From JBCBWG01 sp964579305 (lineage in GTDB: Bacteria; Pseudomonadota; Alphaproteobacteria; Rhizobiales; Hyphomicrobiaceae), in contig CAZOGY010000088.1 in NCBI GenBank assembly GCA_964579305.1, positions 1 to 15,753 on the forward strand: a stretch of DNA of 15,753 nt. The letters are read 5' to 3'. This document shows, one piece after another, positions 7,621-15,071 of this stretch. The notes beneath the pieces were generated by a model that saw nothing but the letters and a program-made list of their open reading frames with translations, was not told the DNA's origin and ran no database searches. Each line of letters opens with the position of its first letter. The stretch's first letter is position 1. A program made the translations under genes and the position numbers.

Positions 7621-8517
7621 ATGTCGGCAGCACCCATGCAGAAGACGCGGCTCGGCCGCGGGCTTGCGTCTTTGATCGGCGAGCCGCAGGCCGCGACCGG
7701 AAATCGCCCGACGCTGCCGCCGGAAGGCACTCAGCGGGTCATCGCGGTTGAGCAGATCCGGCCTGGCGCCTTGAACCCGCGGCGGGACTTCCGCGAGGTT
7801 GAGCTTGAGGAACTGGCCGATTCGATCGCCAAGAACGGCTTGGTTCAGCCAATCATCGTTCGTCCGATGGCCGATGGCACGTCAGGCTACGAGATCGTGG
7901 CTGGTGAGCGTCGTTGGCGCGCAGCCCAAATGGCGGGCTTGCAGAATGTCCCCGTGATCATCCGGGTTCTTGACGACCAGCAGGCGCTTGAACTTGCGAT
8001 CATTGAAAACGTCCAGCGGACCGATCTCAACGCGATCGAGGAAGCTGGTGGCTATCGTGACCTGATTGAGCGGTTTGGCTACACCCAGGACAAACTGGCT
8101 GAGGTGATCGGCAAGAGCCGCAGCCATTTGGCCAATACGCTGCGCCTGTTGAAATTGCCGCCCGCCGTTCAAGAACACGTCAAAGAAGGCCGTCTGACAC
8201 CAGGACACGCGCGCGCGCTGGTGGGGCGGGATGATGCCGAACAACTGGCTCAGAAAATCATCGACGATGATCTTAACGTGCGCGAGGTCGAGGCGCTTGT
8301 GCAGTCGACGGACATGCAGGACGAGGCGATCATCTTGCGTCCCGTTCGCGAGAAAGACCCTGACACAAAGGCCTTTGAACAGGATCTTGCCTCCGTGCTT
8401 GGCCTGAAAGTCGAGGTGAAGCGCGGCAGCGGCGAAAGCGGCGCTCTCGTTATCAAGTATGGTAATTACGAACAGCTCGATTTCCTGCGCGAGCGCCTGA
8501 CAGGCCAACGCGGCTAG
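7621..8517 (+). CDS. parB: Chromosome partitioning protein ParB
   Basis: ParB is the parS-binding CTPase that forms a sliding clamp around the centromere. The 298-residue protein begins with the ParA-stimulating motif LGRGLASLIG (11-20). The ParB/Srx domain includes NPRRDF (52-57), the CTP-binding motif GERRWRA (95-101) and ENVQRTDLN (129-137). A helix-turn-helix follows in YTQDKLAEVIGKSRSHL (154-170), and then TPGHARAL (193-200). The last 40 or so residues form the usual dimerisation domain. The start ATG 7621 has a purine-rich ribosome binding site (GGGGAGACGGGG) just upstream. It is the last gene of its operon: a strong intrinsic terminator follows 44 bp after the stop. Its expected target, parS, is present upstream of mnmG. 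Confidence 0.98.
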   Translation: MSAAPMQKTRLGRGLASLIGEPQAATGNRPTLPPEGTQRVIAVEQIRPGALNPRRDFREVELEELADSIAKNGLVQPIIVRPMADGTSGYEIVAGERRWRAAQMAGLQNVPVIIRVLDDQQALELAIIENVQRTDLNAIEEAGGYRDLIERFGYTQDKLAEVIGKSRSHLANTLRLLKLPPAVQEHVKEGRLTPGHARALVGRDDAEQLAQKIIDDDLNVREVEALVQSTDMQDEAIILRPVREKDPDTKAFEQDLASVLGLKVEVKRGSGESGALVIKYGNYEQLDFLRERLTGQRG

Positions 8518-8560
8518 ACCGACAAAACCGGGCGTTTGCACGCTTTCTCTGAGACAAACC

Positions 8561-8599
8561 AAGCGCGCGCCGGACCCGCATCCCGGCGCGCGTTTTTTT
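8561..8599 (+). terminator. Rho-independent terminator after parB
   Basis: A perfect 10-bp GC stem, CGCGCGCCGG (8564-8573) with CCGGCGCGCG (8583-8592), is followed directly by seven T (8593-8599). It closes the mnmG-rsmG-parA-parB transcription unit. Confidence 0.92.
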
Positions 8600-8839
8600 G
8601 TTTGAATCCGGCATGCGATTTTTGCGCAGTGAAATGCTGGTCGATGAGCACAAGCGGCGGCATCACGGCTGGCGTCGTGACGGCCTCCGAGCAATGCCTG
8701 CACTGCAGCATGCCGCCACGGCGATCACATCTAGCCAAATGGCCAATCAAGGACCGTTGCGAGAAGCCTTCCGGCAGGGCTAGGCTGGCATGAAACGCGC
8801 ACATCGACGCGCGGGGCGGCGTGTCAACAGGATAAACTC
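8600..8839. other. Gap between parB terminator and hisE, no recognisable gene
   Basis: Short open frames cross this 240-bp stretch on both strands, but none resembles a known protein, has a good ribosome binding site, or fits the gap cleanly. In many Hyphomicrobiales the holA gene (DNA polymerase III delta subunit) follows parB; no trace of it is seen. A poor promoter-like pair, TTGCGA (8757-8762) and TAGGCT (8781-8786) with 18-bp spacing, is the only candidate for starting hisE-coaA transcription. Confidence 0.4.
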
Positions 8840-9181
8840 GTGTCAGAAGACGGGACGCAAACCGTGCTGCAGGATCTTGCAGCGACGATCAGGGCGCGGC
8901 GGACTGCGGATGCCGATGCGTCTTATACGCGCCAGCTCCTGGATCGCGGACCGCTCAAATGCGCCAAGAAACTTGGCGAAGAAGCCGTCGAGCTTGCCCT
9001 GGCCGCAGTCGGCGAGGATGACGAGGCCGTCATCGGCGAAAGTGCGGATCTTCTTTATCACCTGCTCGTTCTGCTCGAAGCCCGTCAGATACCGCTCAAC
9101 GATGTGCTCGCGGCCTTATCCGCCCGGCAGGGCATCTCGGGGGTTGCAGAAAAGGCCGCACGCGGCGGTGCGAAGGGGTAA
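8840..9181 (+). CDS. hisE: Phosphoribosyl-ATP diphosphatase HisE
   Basis: HisE hydrolyses phosphoribosyl-ATP to phosphoribosyl-AMP and pyrophosphate, the second step of histidine synthesis. The 113-residue all-alpha MazG-like protein shows SYTRQLLDRGPLKCAKKLGEEAVE (28-51, read in two parts) and the metal-binding helix ESADLLYHLLVLL (67-79), both diagnostic. The start is GTG 8840 with AGGA at 8829-8832. The other his genes are not in the window. In related genomes hisE often closes a hisBHAF cluster directly before coaA, so here the pair hisE-coaA may have been separated from the rest. coaA starts five bases after the hisE stop, which suggests co-transcription. Confidence 0.96.
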   Translation: MSEDGTQTVLQDLAATIRARRTADADASYTRQLLDRGPLKCAKKLGEEAVELALAAVGEDDEAVIGESADLLYHLLVLLEARQIPLNDVLAALSARQGISGVAEKAARGGAKG

Positions 9182-9186
9182 GCGGG

Positions 9187-10170
9187 ATGCCGAAGGACGC
9201 GGCCGAAATGGCGCCGATCGACGAAGAAACCGCCCTGGGGTTTTCGCCCTACCGCACGTTCAGTCGCCAGGAGTGGGCAAAACTCCGCGCCGACACGCCA
9301 ATGACGCTCGTGCCGCGCGAGCTGGAGCGCCTGTCCGGTGTCATCGAAGATCTCTCCATGACCGAGGTCGAGGAGGTTTATCTCCCGCTGTCGCGCCTCT
9401 TGAACCTGTACGTCGCAGCCTCGCAGGAGCTGCACGCCGTTTCATCCAAGTTTTTGGGCTCGAACGGTCGCAAAAGCCCATTCATCCTTGGGATTGCCGG
9501 ATCAGTTGCCGTTGGGAAATCAACGACCGCACGCGTTCTGAAAGCACTGCTCGCGCGCTGGCCGGACCACCCCCGCGTCGATTTGGTGACGACAGACGGG
9601 TTTCTTTATCCCAACGCCGAGTTGGAACGGCGCGGCCTTATGAATCGAAAAGGCTTTCCGGAGAGTTTTGATACGGCGCGGCTGTTGAAACTCCTGGCTG
9701 CGGTCAAGTCGGGCTGCGAGCATACGACGGCACCGCGGTATTCGCATTTCCATTATGATGTTCGGCCTGGCGACGAAATCACCATAGAACACCCCGACAT
9801 CTTGATCGTGGAAGGTTTGAACGTTCTCCAACCTGCACGCCTGCCAAAAGACGGTGAGGCGATCCCATACGTTTCAGACTTCTTTGATTTCTCAATTTAT
9901 CTGGATGCACCCACGCAGATGCTTGAGCACTGGTACGTCAAACGCTTCATGCGTTTGCGCGATACCGCCTTTCAGGACCCGGGCGCCTATTTCCACCGCT
10001 ACACCAAGCTGTCGCAGGACGCCGCGCGTGAAAAGGCACTAGAGATCTGGCGGACAATCAACCAGGCGAATTTGATTGAGAACATCTTGCCCACGCGCCG
10101 GCGCGCACGGCTTATTCTGAAAAAAGGCGCTGACCATCGCATTGAGCAAGTTCTGCTGCGCAAATTATAG
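9187..10170 (+). CDS. coaA: Type I pantothenate kinase CoaA
   Basis: CoaA phosphorylates pantothenate, the first and rate-setting step of coenzyme A synthesis; the type I enzyme is known to be feedback-inhibited by CoA. The 327-residue protein carries the P-loop GSVAVGKS (105-112), TTDGFLYPN (135-143), RKGFPESFD (154-162), HYDVRPGDEI (189-198), and the C-terminal INQANLIENILPTRRRARLI (291-310). Length is close to the E. coli enzyme (316). The start ATG 9187 has GGGG at 9175-9178, inside the end of hisE, consistent with coupling to hisE. It faces the leftward gene at 10387, with a terminator between them. Confidence 0.98.
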   Translation: MPKDAAEMAPIDEETALGFSPYRTFSRQEWAKLRADTPMTLVPRELERLSGVIEDLSMTEVEEVYLPLSRLLNLYVAASQELHAVSSKFLGSNGRKSPFILGIAGSVAVGKSTTARVLKALLARWPDHPRVDLVTTDGFLYPNAELERRGLMNRKGFPESFDTARLLKLLAAVKSGCEHTTAPRYSHFHYDVRPGDEITIEHPDILIVEGLNVLQPARLPKDGEAIPYVSDFFDFSIYLDAPTQMLEHWYVKRFMRLRDTAFQDPGAYFHRYTKLSQDAAREKALEIWRTINQANLIENILPTRRRARLILKKGADHRIEQVLLRKL

Positions 10171-10204
10171 CGGCGTCATCAGGTTGCCGAACAACACGGC
10201 CCCC

Positions 10205-10234
10205 AAAAAAAGAGGGCCGCTGAACAAGCGGCCC
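10205..10234 (-). terminator. Rho-independent terminator for the leftward gene at 10387-11052
   Basis: GGGCCGC (10214-10220) and GCGGCCC (10228-10234) form a perfect 7-bp stem with a 7-nt loop. On the minus strand the stem is followed by TCTTTTTTT (the A-rich run at 10205-10213 on the plus strand), so it ends leftward transcription. On the plus strand no U tract follows the stem, so it would stop coaA transcripts only weakly. Confidence 0.85.
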
Positions 10235-10386
10235 CTGAGTTATTGCTCTGAGGAAGTCCGAAATACGCTCAAGGCTGCACGTTTGGGACGGCGCGGTCAT
10301 GCGCTAATCCATCGGGCCCGGACGGCTGCCAATGCCACCCGCTCCAAAATACAGCCCCCACGCCACTGGCTAATCAACAAGAACCG

Positions 10387-11052
10387 TTAGCGGGTTGGAC
10401 CACGGCGCGATGCCGGCGCCAAACCGCTTGTTTCAAGAACCAACGCCGAGAACAAAACCTGCTGTTGGGCCCAAAAGCGAAACGCTGGATGGGCCAGGCA
10501 AATCTTTGCGTTCAGCGCCTGTTGGGCGATCGCAAAGTTCGCCAATGTCGCGCCAGCCGCAAACAGACCTACCAACGGTTGTGCGCAAGCGTGATCCGCC
10601 CGACCTTCTGGGCTGCGCGCTGCGTTGCGCCGCTGTTCCTGAATTGGCGTAGCGGTATTGGCTGTGGACCTCGCCCTGCGCGCTTTGACAACGCGGCGAG
10701 CCGTACCGGTGCCCGCAGTCCCAATCTTTGGCGCTGCAGCCGAAGCCTTGCGCACGGCATCCTTAGGCCCCGCAAGTGCCATGGTCGCCTCGGCCTGCCT
10801 CGCATGGCGGTGGGAAGGAACGGCCGCCGCGTCGCACTCCGCATCGTCATCGCCGCCGTCACCTTCTTGCGCCCTGTATTTATCGCGCAAACGGCGAATA
10901 ACCGACGGGTTCTCAATGCCCAGCGCCTTAATTGCCGTTGTCGGTTTCAAATCTGGATTTTCCGCGATCATATTGGCGATCGCTCCGATCCATTGAGAAT
11001 CGTCGATGCCGCTGCCTTTCGGTCGGCCGCGTTGTCCAGTGTTTGAAGTCAT
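10387..11052 (-). CDS. Putative DNA-binding protein: AT-hook, helix-turn-helix and hydrophobic C-terminal segment
   Basis: I recognise no named family for this 221-residue protein. From the N-terminus it shows an AT-hook-like core RGRPKG (8-13) and a predicted helical region with HTH character (about 20-60, including PTTAIKALGIENPSVIRRLR). Then come an acidic patch (EGDGGDDD, 63-70) and a long Ala/Arg/Lys-rich linker (about 80-155). The C-terminal segment (about 159-207, ANFAIAQQAL ... WAQQQVLFSALVLE) is amphipathic and Gln/Ala-rich and recalls phasin-like granule-binding helices. Short proteins with a similar GRPKGSGIDD start occur in Hyphomicrobiales (from memory). A DNA-binding role is inferred; a link to polyhydroxyalkanoate granules is only a guess. 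The start ATG 11052 has AGG just upstream. Its own downstream terminator supports it being a real gene. Confidence 0.72.
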   Translation of the reverse strand: MTSNTGQRGRPKGSGIDDSQWIGAIANMIAENPDLKPTTAIKALGIENPSVIRRLRDKYRAQEGDGGDDDAECDAAAVPSHRHARQAEATMALAGPKDAVRKASAAAPKIGTAGTGTARRVVKARRARSTANTATPIQEQRRNAARSPEGRADHACAQPLVGLFAAGATLANFAIAQQALNAKICLAHPAFRFWAQQQVLFSALVLETSGLAPASRRGPTR

Positions 11053-11055
11053 GAA

Positions 11056-11107
11056 ACGAACCTATTGAATGGCTTGTGTTTTCCTTTCACTCTTGATGGT
11101 GGTTCGT
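11056..11107 (-). promoter_or_regulatory. Inverted repeat upstream of the DNA-binding gene, possible operator
   Basis: ACGAACC (11056-11062) and GGTTCGT (11101-11107) are perfect 7-bp inverted arms about 38 bp apart, just before the start codon of the leftward gene. Such spacing could serve a self-binding regulator or form an mRNA hairpin over the ribosome binding site. No clear promoter was seen, though the DNA up to 11160 is A/T-rich. Confidence 0.3.
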
Positions 11108-11170
11108 TCGTAAAAAAACCAGAGAAAATAAATGCGCTCCAGCAAAAAACTTCAAAAGCTGCGATCTAAA

Positions 11171-11212
11171 GATGCGCGGCCGCAACAATTGTATGTGCGG
11201 CCGCACTGCATC
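11171..11212 (-). terminator. Hairpin downstream of the adenosine kinase gene, probable terminator
   Basis: GCGGCCGCA (11176-11184) pairs with TGCGGCCGC (11196-11204). An outer GATGC/GCATC stem (11171-11175 and 11208-11212) is set off by a 3-nt bulge, and the loop contains the palindrome ACAATTGT. On the minus strand it lies about 40 bp past the kinase stop and is followed by TTTAGATC, a weak U tract. A protein-binding site is an alternative reading. Confidence 0.45.
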
Positions 11213-11251
11213 AAAGCTTGTTTGTAAACAACCGGTTAACTGCAGAAAATT

Positions 11252-12256
11252 CTAAGCCGTCTTCAGCCCTTTTTGTTCAGCGAGTTTTTTGAGCTCGATT
11301 TCAGGTCGCGCGCCGACATGCGAAATGATTTCAGCAGCAGCCATCGAGCCAAGTGCCCCGCAATCGGCAAGCTCAAGCCCTTTCGACAGTCCAAATAGCA
11401 CCCCGGCGGCATAAAGATCGCCCGCGCCGGTGGTGTCGACCACGGTAACACCAGGTTCGGCTGCAACGTTGACAACCGCGTCTTCAGATTTAAGCCGCGA
11501 CCCCTTTTCGCTGCGCGTGGCCGCCAGCACAGGTACAAGCTCAGCACATCGCAGAAAGGCTGTATCGAAATCGTCTGTTTGATAAAGGGAGAGTAACTCG
11601 TCCTCGTTTGCAAAGAGAATATCTATGTCATGGGCGATAAGTTCGTGGAATGCGTCTCTGTGACGGTCAACACAAAAGCCGTCTGAAAGCGTGAGGGCAA
11701 CTTTGCCGCCAGCCGCTTTGCTTGCCCGCGCCGCGTTTTGAAAAGCGGCCTTGGCTTCGTCGCGATCGAAGAGATAACCCTCCAGATAGACGATACCGCT
11801 GCCACCAATGGTGGCTGCATTAAGATCATCGGAGGTCAGATACGGACTGATCCCGAGAAACGTGTTCATCGTGCGTTGGCCATCCGGCGTCACGAGAATG
11901 AGCGAGCGCGCGGTTGGCTCAGGCGCATTGCTTGCAGGTGGCGTCGCGAAATGAACGCCGACAGCGTCCAGGTCGTGGCGGAAAATCCGTCCGAAATCAT
12001 CATCGGCAACTTTTCCGATGAAGGCGGTCGTGCCACCAAGCGACGCAATACCGGCAATCGTGTTGGCCGCCGAACCGCCAGAAATCTCAATCGCCGGTCC
12101 CATTGCGTCGTAAAGCATCGTGACGGTGTCCGCATCGACCAGCCGCATATGACCTTTCGGTGCGCCGTGGGCTTCCAAGAACGCGTCGTCGCAACGGCTG
12201 ATGATATCGACGATCGCATTTCCGATGCCGAGCACGTCGAATTTGGCTTGGGTCAC
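11252..12256 (-). CDS. Adenosine kinase, PfkB (ribokinase-like) family
   Basis: This 334-residue sugar/nucleoside kinase of the PfkB family is of the kind usually annotated as adenosine kinase in Alphaproteobacteria, which would phosphorylate adenosine to AMP in purine salvage. Visible motifs are the N-terminal GIGNAIVDI (10-18), the substrate-side GGSAANT (60-66), NEDE (217-220), and the C-terminal ATP/catalytic signature DTTGAGDLYAAG (274-285), where D280 would be the catalytic base. The start is GTG (12254-12256) with GAGAGG upstream. It follows the J-domain gene on the same strand after 117 bp and is followed by a hairpin. The PfkB fold is certain; adenosine as the substrate is inferred from similarity to the annotated alphaproteobacterial group. 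Confidence 0.93.
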   Translation of the reverse strand: MTQAKFDVLGIGNAIVDIISRCDDAFLEAHGAPKGHMRLVDADTVTMLYDAMGPAIEISGGSAANTIAGIASLGGTTAFIGKVADDDFGRIFRHDLDAVGVHFATPPASNAPEPTARSLILVTPDGQRTMNTFLGISPYLTSDDLNAATIGGSGIVYLEGYLFDRDEAKAAFQNAARASKAAGGKVALTLSDGFCVDRHRDAFHELIAHDIDILFANEDELLSLYQTDDFDTAFLRCAELVPVLAATRSEKGSRLKSEDAVVNVAAEPGVTVVDTTGAGDLYAAGVLFGLSKGLELADCGALGSMAAAEIISHVGARPEIELKKLAEQKGLKTA

Positions 12257-12373
12257 GTTGGCCTCTCAATCGGTTGGGTCGCGGCTGCCGCCGCGGTCGG
12301 ACGGCGCGGCACCCTAAGCCGCATTGGCGAGAAATCCAGGCCCCGGCGTGCGTTCAAGGTCCTGCACCCCGCC

Positions 12374-12955
12374 TCAGGACCATCCAACCGGGCGTGGAGC
12401 AGCGGGCGCGCCAACGGCCGATGCAGTGCCTGGCTTTTCATAAATCGGCGCCGTGCGGACCGCGGTGGTCGCTTTTCGTGCCTGCTCGCTGCGCTCAAGG
12501 GCGCGGAACGCAACGTTGATTGCACGGGCTTTGGCGGCCAAATACTGCGCCACGTCCGGAGGCAGCGAGACGGCTGCGAACCGGTCGGGATGATATTGCA
12601 GCGACAGTTTGCGGTAGGCCTCGCGGACATCGTCCCACGGCGTGCCGGGCGCAACGCCAAGCGCGGCATACGGATCAAGCGCATCGGTTTGTGCTGCGGG
12701 AACATGCAGCGGTCGCGGTGCCGCGTCGAGCGGTTTGATCTGCGCAATCTGCGTGCGTGCCAGATAAAGCTGCGCGCCTTCAAAGGTCTGAAACGTCAGG
12801 AACGCGACGTCGCCATTGAGAAAATCGACCAGGCGGCGCCCTTGCGGAAGCACGAGTTTGCCGGCCGTGGTGTGACCGTCGACCAGCGTGATTTCAACAG
12901 CCGCCATCTCACCGCGCTGCGGCTCGGCCGTATCGACCCGGTTTCGTTCAAACAT
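12374..12955 (-). CDS. J-domain (DnaJ-like) protein with conserved N-terminal region
   Basis: This is a 193-residue protein. Residues 94-155 form a J domain, DPYAALGVAPGTPWDDVREAY (read in parts, 94-114), with the Hsp70-stimulating HPD motif at 122-124 (YHPDRF). Residues 1-80 match, from memory, a conserved region found with J domains in Hyphomicrobiales (start MFERN, then a small beta-rich segment with VDFLNGDVAFLTFQ). It lacks the Gly/Phe and zinc-finger regions of full DnaJ, so it is a specialised co-chaperone whose client is unknown. The frame is open upstream to 13546, but that part opposes typA. ATG 12955 is chosen from the conserved MFER start. It is divergent from typA, with 211 bp between the start codons. 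Confidence 0.88.
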   Translation of the reverse strand: MFERNRVDTAEPQRGEMAAVEITLVDGHTTAGKLVLPQGRRLVDFLNGDVAFLTFQTFEGAQLYLARTQIAQIKPLDAAPRPLHVPAAQTDALDPYAALGVAPGTPWDDVREAYRKLSLQYHPDRFAAVSLPPDVAQYLAAKARAINVAFRALERSEQARKATTAVRTAPIYEKPGTASAVGAPAAPRPVGWS

Positions 12956-12988
12956 TGTGGCGCTCCTGTTTCCAAATGGGACACCGCC

Positions 12989-13003
12989 CCATGCCCGGCA
13001 TGG
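12989..13003. repeat. Short palindrome in the divergent J-domain/typA promoter region
   Basis: CCATGCC and GGCATGG flank a single C, giving a 7-bp inverted repeat 34 bp upstream of the J-domain start codon. It could be an operator; no promoter was recognised in the 211-bp region. Confidence 0.25.
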
Positions 13004-13166
13004 CGTTGCCCGGCACCTCGCAAGATCCGTGCGCAGGCAGCGCGACGCCGATGCCGCATCTGCGAAGGGAAACTGGCAGCAGCGCTGGGAGCGTGGTAAG
13101 CGCGCGCCAAAGATGCACCGGCCACGCAACGCAACCGCGACCGCAGGCCCATCCGGAAAGACCACC

Positions 13167-14993
13167 ATGGATCTCCGCAATATCGCGATCATCGCGCACG
13201 TCGACCACGGCAAGACCACGCTCGTCGACGAACTGCTCAAGCAATCAGGCGTGTTTCGCGACAACCAGAAGGTCGATGAGCGCGCCATGGACTCCAATGA
13301 CCTGGAGAAAGAGCGCGGCATCACCATTCTGGCGAAATGTACGTCGGTCGTATGGAACGAGACGCGGATCAATATTGTCGACACGCCAGGCCACGCCGAC
13401 TTCGGCGGCGAGGTCGAGCGCATCTTGAACATGGTCGACGGCGTTGTGGTGTTGGTCGATGCCTCCGAAGGCCCCTTGCCACAGACCAAGTTTGTGCTCT
13501 CAAAGGCGCTGAAACTGGGCATGCGTCCGATCGTGGCGATCAACAAAATCGACCGCCCGGACGAGCGGCATCAAGATGTCTTGAATGAAATGTTCGATCT
13601 GATCGCCAATCTTGATGCGACCGACGAACAGCTCGATTTCCCAACGTTGTTTGGGTCGGGCCGCGATGGCTGGATGGCCAACGACCCAAGTGGGCCAAAA
13701 GAAAGCCTGGCCCCGCTCTTCGACTTGATCCTGAACCACGTGCCGGCGCCCAAGGTTGAGGATGGCCCGTTCCGCATGCTGGCCACCACGCTGGAAGCCG
13801 ACGCCTTCATGGGCCGTATCCTCACGGGCCGGATCAGCGCTGGCACGGTCAAGGCCGGGCAGTCGATCAAGTGTTTGCGCCACGACGGATCGCTTGTTGA
13901 GAATACACGCGTTACCAAAGTGCTGGCGTTCCGTGGGCTTGAGCGTCAGCCGATCGACGTTGGCGAGGCTGGCGATATCGTTGCTGTGGCTGGCATCACC
14001 GACACAACCGTGGCTGACACGTTGTGCGACCCGAGCATCGAACAGCCCTTGCCCGCACAGCCAATCGATCCGCCGACGCTTGCGATGCTATTCCGCATCA
14101 ATGACGGGCCGTTCGCAGGCAAAGAGGGCGACAAGGTCCAATCGCGGGTAATCCGCGACCGCTTGCTGAAAGAGGCCGAGCGCAACATCGCGATCCGCGT
14201 TTCTGAGACCGACGACAAAGACGCCTTCGAGGTGGCCGGCCGCGGGGAACTGCAACTTGGCATCCTCATTGAGACGATGCGCCGTGAGGGTTTTGAACTG
14301 ACGGTGTCTCGCCCGCGCGTCGTGTTCAATACGGACGAAGAAACCGGCCAGCGGCTGGAGCCGATTGAAGAAGTGATCATCGACGTCGACGAAGAGCACT
14401 CTGGCGCGGTTGTGCAAAAGCTCTCGGAGAGAAAAGGCGATCTGTTGGAGATGCGCCCGTCCGGCGGCGGCCGCCAGCGCTGCGTGTTCCACGTCCCAAC
14501 CCGCGGTCTCATCGGCTACCAGTCAGAGCTGCTGACCGACACACGCGGCACCGCGATCATGAACCGCCTGTTCCATGCCTACGCGCCGCACAAGGGCGAG
14601 ATCGTTGGCCGACATAACGGTGTGCTGATCTCTAACGGCATGGGCGAGGCAACCGCGTATTCCCTGTTCTATCTGCAGGATCGCGGCCCGATCATGATCA
14701 CGCCGCAGACCAAGGTCTACGAGGGCATGATCATCGGCCAGCACAACCGCGACAACGACCTCGTCGTGAACGTGGTCGAAAACAAGAAGCTCACAAACGT
14801 CCGCGCAGCCGGCAAGGACGACGCGCTTGCGCTGATCCCGCCGATGCGGCTGAGCCTGGAACGCGCGATGAGCTACATCCAGGATGACGAATTGGTCGAA
14901 GTCACCCCGGAGACCATTCGCCTGCGCAAGCGCTGGCTCGACCCCAACGAGCGCAAGAAAAAGGAAAAGGCGGCAGCAAACGCCTCGGCGTGA
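13167..14993 (+). CDS. typA: Translational GTPase TypA/BipA
   Basis: TypA is a ribosome-binding GTPase of the EF-G family, involved in large-subunit assembly and stress or low-temperature growth in other bacteria. The 608-residue length matches E. coli BipA (607). Motifs are G1 AHVDHGKTT (10-18), the switch region EKERGITI (47-54), G3 DTPGHADFGGEVER (72-85) and G4 NKID (126-129). Later come EF-G-like domains and the TypA-specific C-terminal domain with RGLIGYQSELLTDTRGTAIM and the following FHAYAPHKGEI. ATG 13167 is chosen because of the typical MDLRNIAIIAHVDHGKTT start and GGAAAG about 8 bp upstream; the open frame extends further upstream without family similarity. No terminator separates it from the next gene 78 bp downstream. 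Confidence 0.98.
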   Translation: MDLRNIAIIAHVDHGKTTLVDELLKQSGVFRDNQKVDERAMDSNDLEKERGITILAKCTSVVWNETRINIVDTPGHADFGGEVERILNMVDGVVVLVDASEGPLPQTKFVLSKALKLGMRPIVAINKIDRPDERHQDVLNEMFDLIANLDATDEQLDFPTLFGSGRDGWMANDPSGPKESLAPLFDLILNHVPAPKVEDGPFRMLATTLEADAFMGRILTGRISAGTVKAGQSIKCLRHDGSLVENTRVTKVLAFRGLERQPIDVGEAGDIVAVAGITDTTVADTLCDPSIEQPLPAQPIDPPTLAMLFRINDGPFAGKEGDKVQSRVIRDRLLKEAERNIAIRVSETDDKDAFEVAGRGELQLGILIETMRREGFELTVSRPRVVFNTDEETGQRLEPIEEVIIDVDEEHSGAVVQKLSERKGDLLEMRPSGGGRQRCVFHVPTRGLIGYQSELLTDTRGTAIMNRLFHAYAPHKGEIVGRHNGVLISNGMGEATAYSLFYLQDRGPIMITPQTKVYEGMIIGQHNRDNDLVVNVVENKKLTNVRAAGKDDALALIPPMRLSLERAMSYIQDDELVEVTPETIRLRKRWLDPNERKKKEKAAANASA

Positions 14994-15071
14994 CGTGCGG
15001 CAGACCCACTTGCCCGTTGGAAGCTGCGGCCATTGCCCGTGGAGCCCACAGCGAACGGTGAACAGTGACGC

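Noticed and set aside
8536..8793. Small open frames after parB on both strands
   Set aside because: They cross the strong terminator or begin at poor start codons, lack ribosome binding sites and resemble no family.
8736..10389. Faint similarity between GGCCAATCAAGGACCGTT (about 8741) and GGCTAATCAACAAGAACCGTT (about 10369, first 20 bases considered)
   Set aside because: Short, gapped and not bounded by other repeat features; most likely chance.
10465..11046. A 193-codon plus-strand open frame opposite the DNA-binding gene
   Set aside because: Rich in Arg/Cys/Trp with no family likeness. The minus-strand frame has an AT-hook/HTH pattern, a ribosome binding site and a matching terminator.
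12888..13166. Upstream in-frame extension of typA
   Set aside because: Low-complexity Arg/Ala-rich sequence without TypA similarity; the family start MDLRNIAIIAHVDHGKTT fits ATG 13167.
12956..13546. Upstream extension of the J-domain frame on the minus strand
   Set aside because: It runs antisense through typA and the divergent promoter region; the conserved family start is at 12955.
13737..13742. CACGTG core as a possible second parS
   Set aside because: It lies inside typA and the flanking bases do not match the GTTTC/GAAAC arms.
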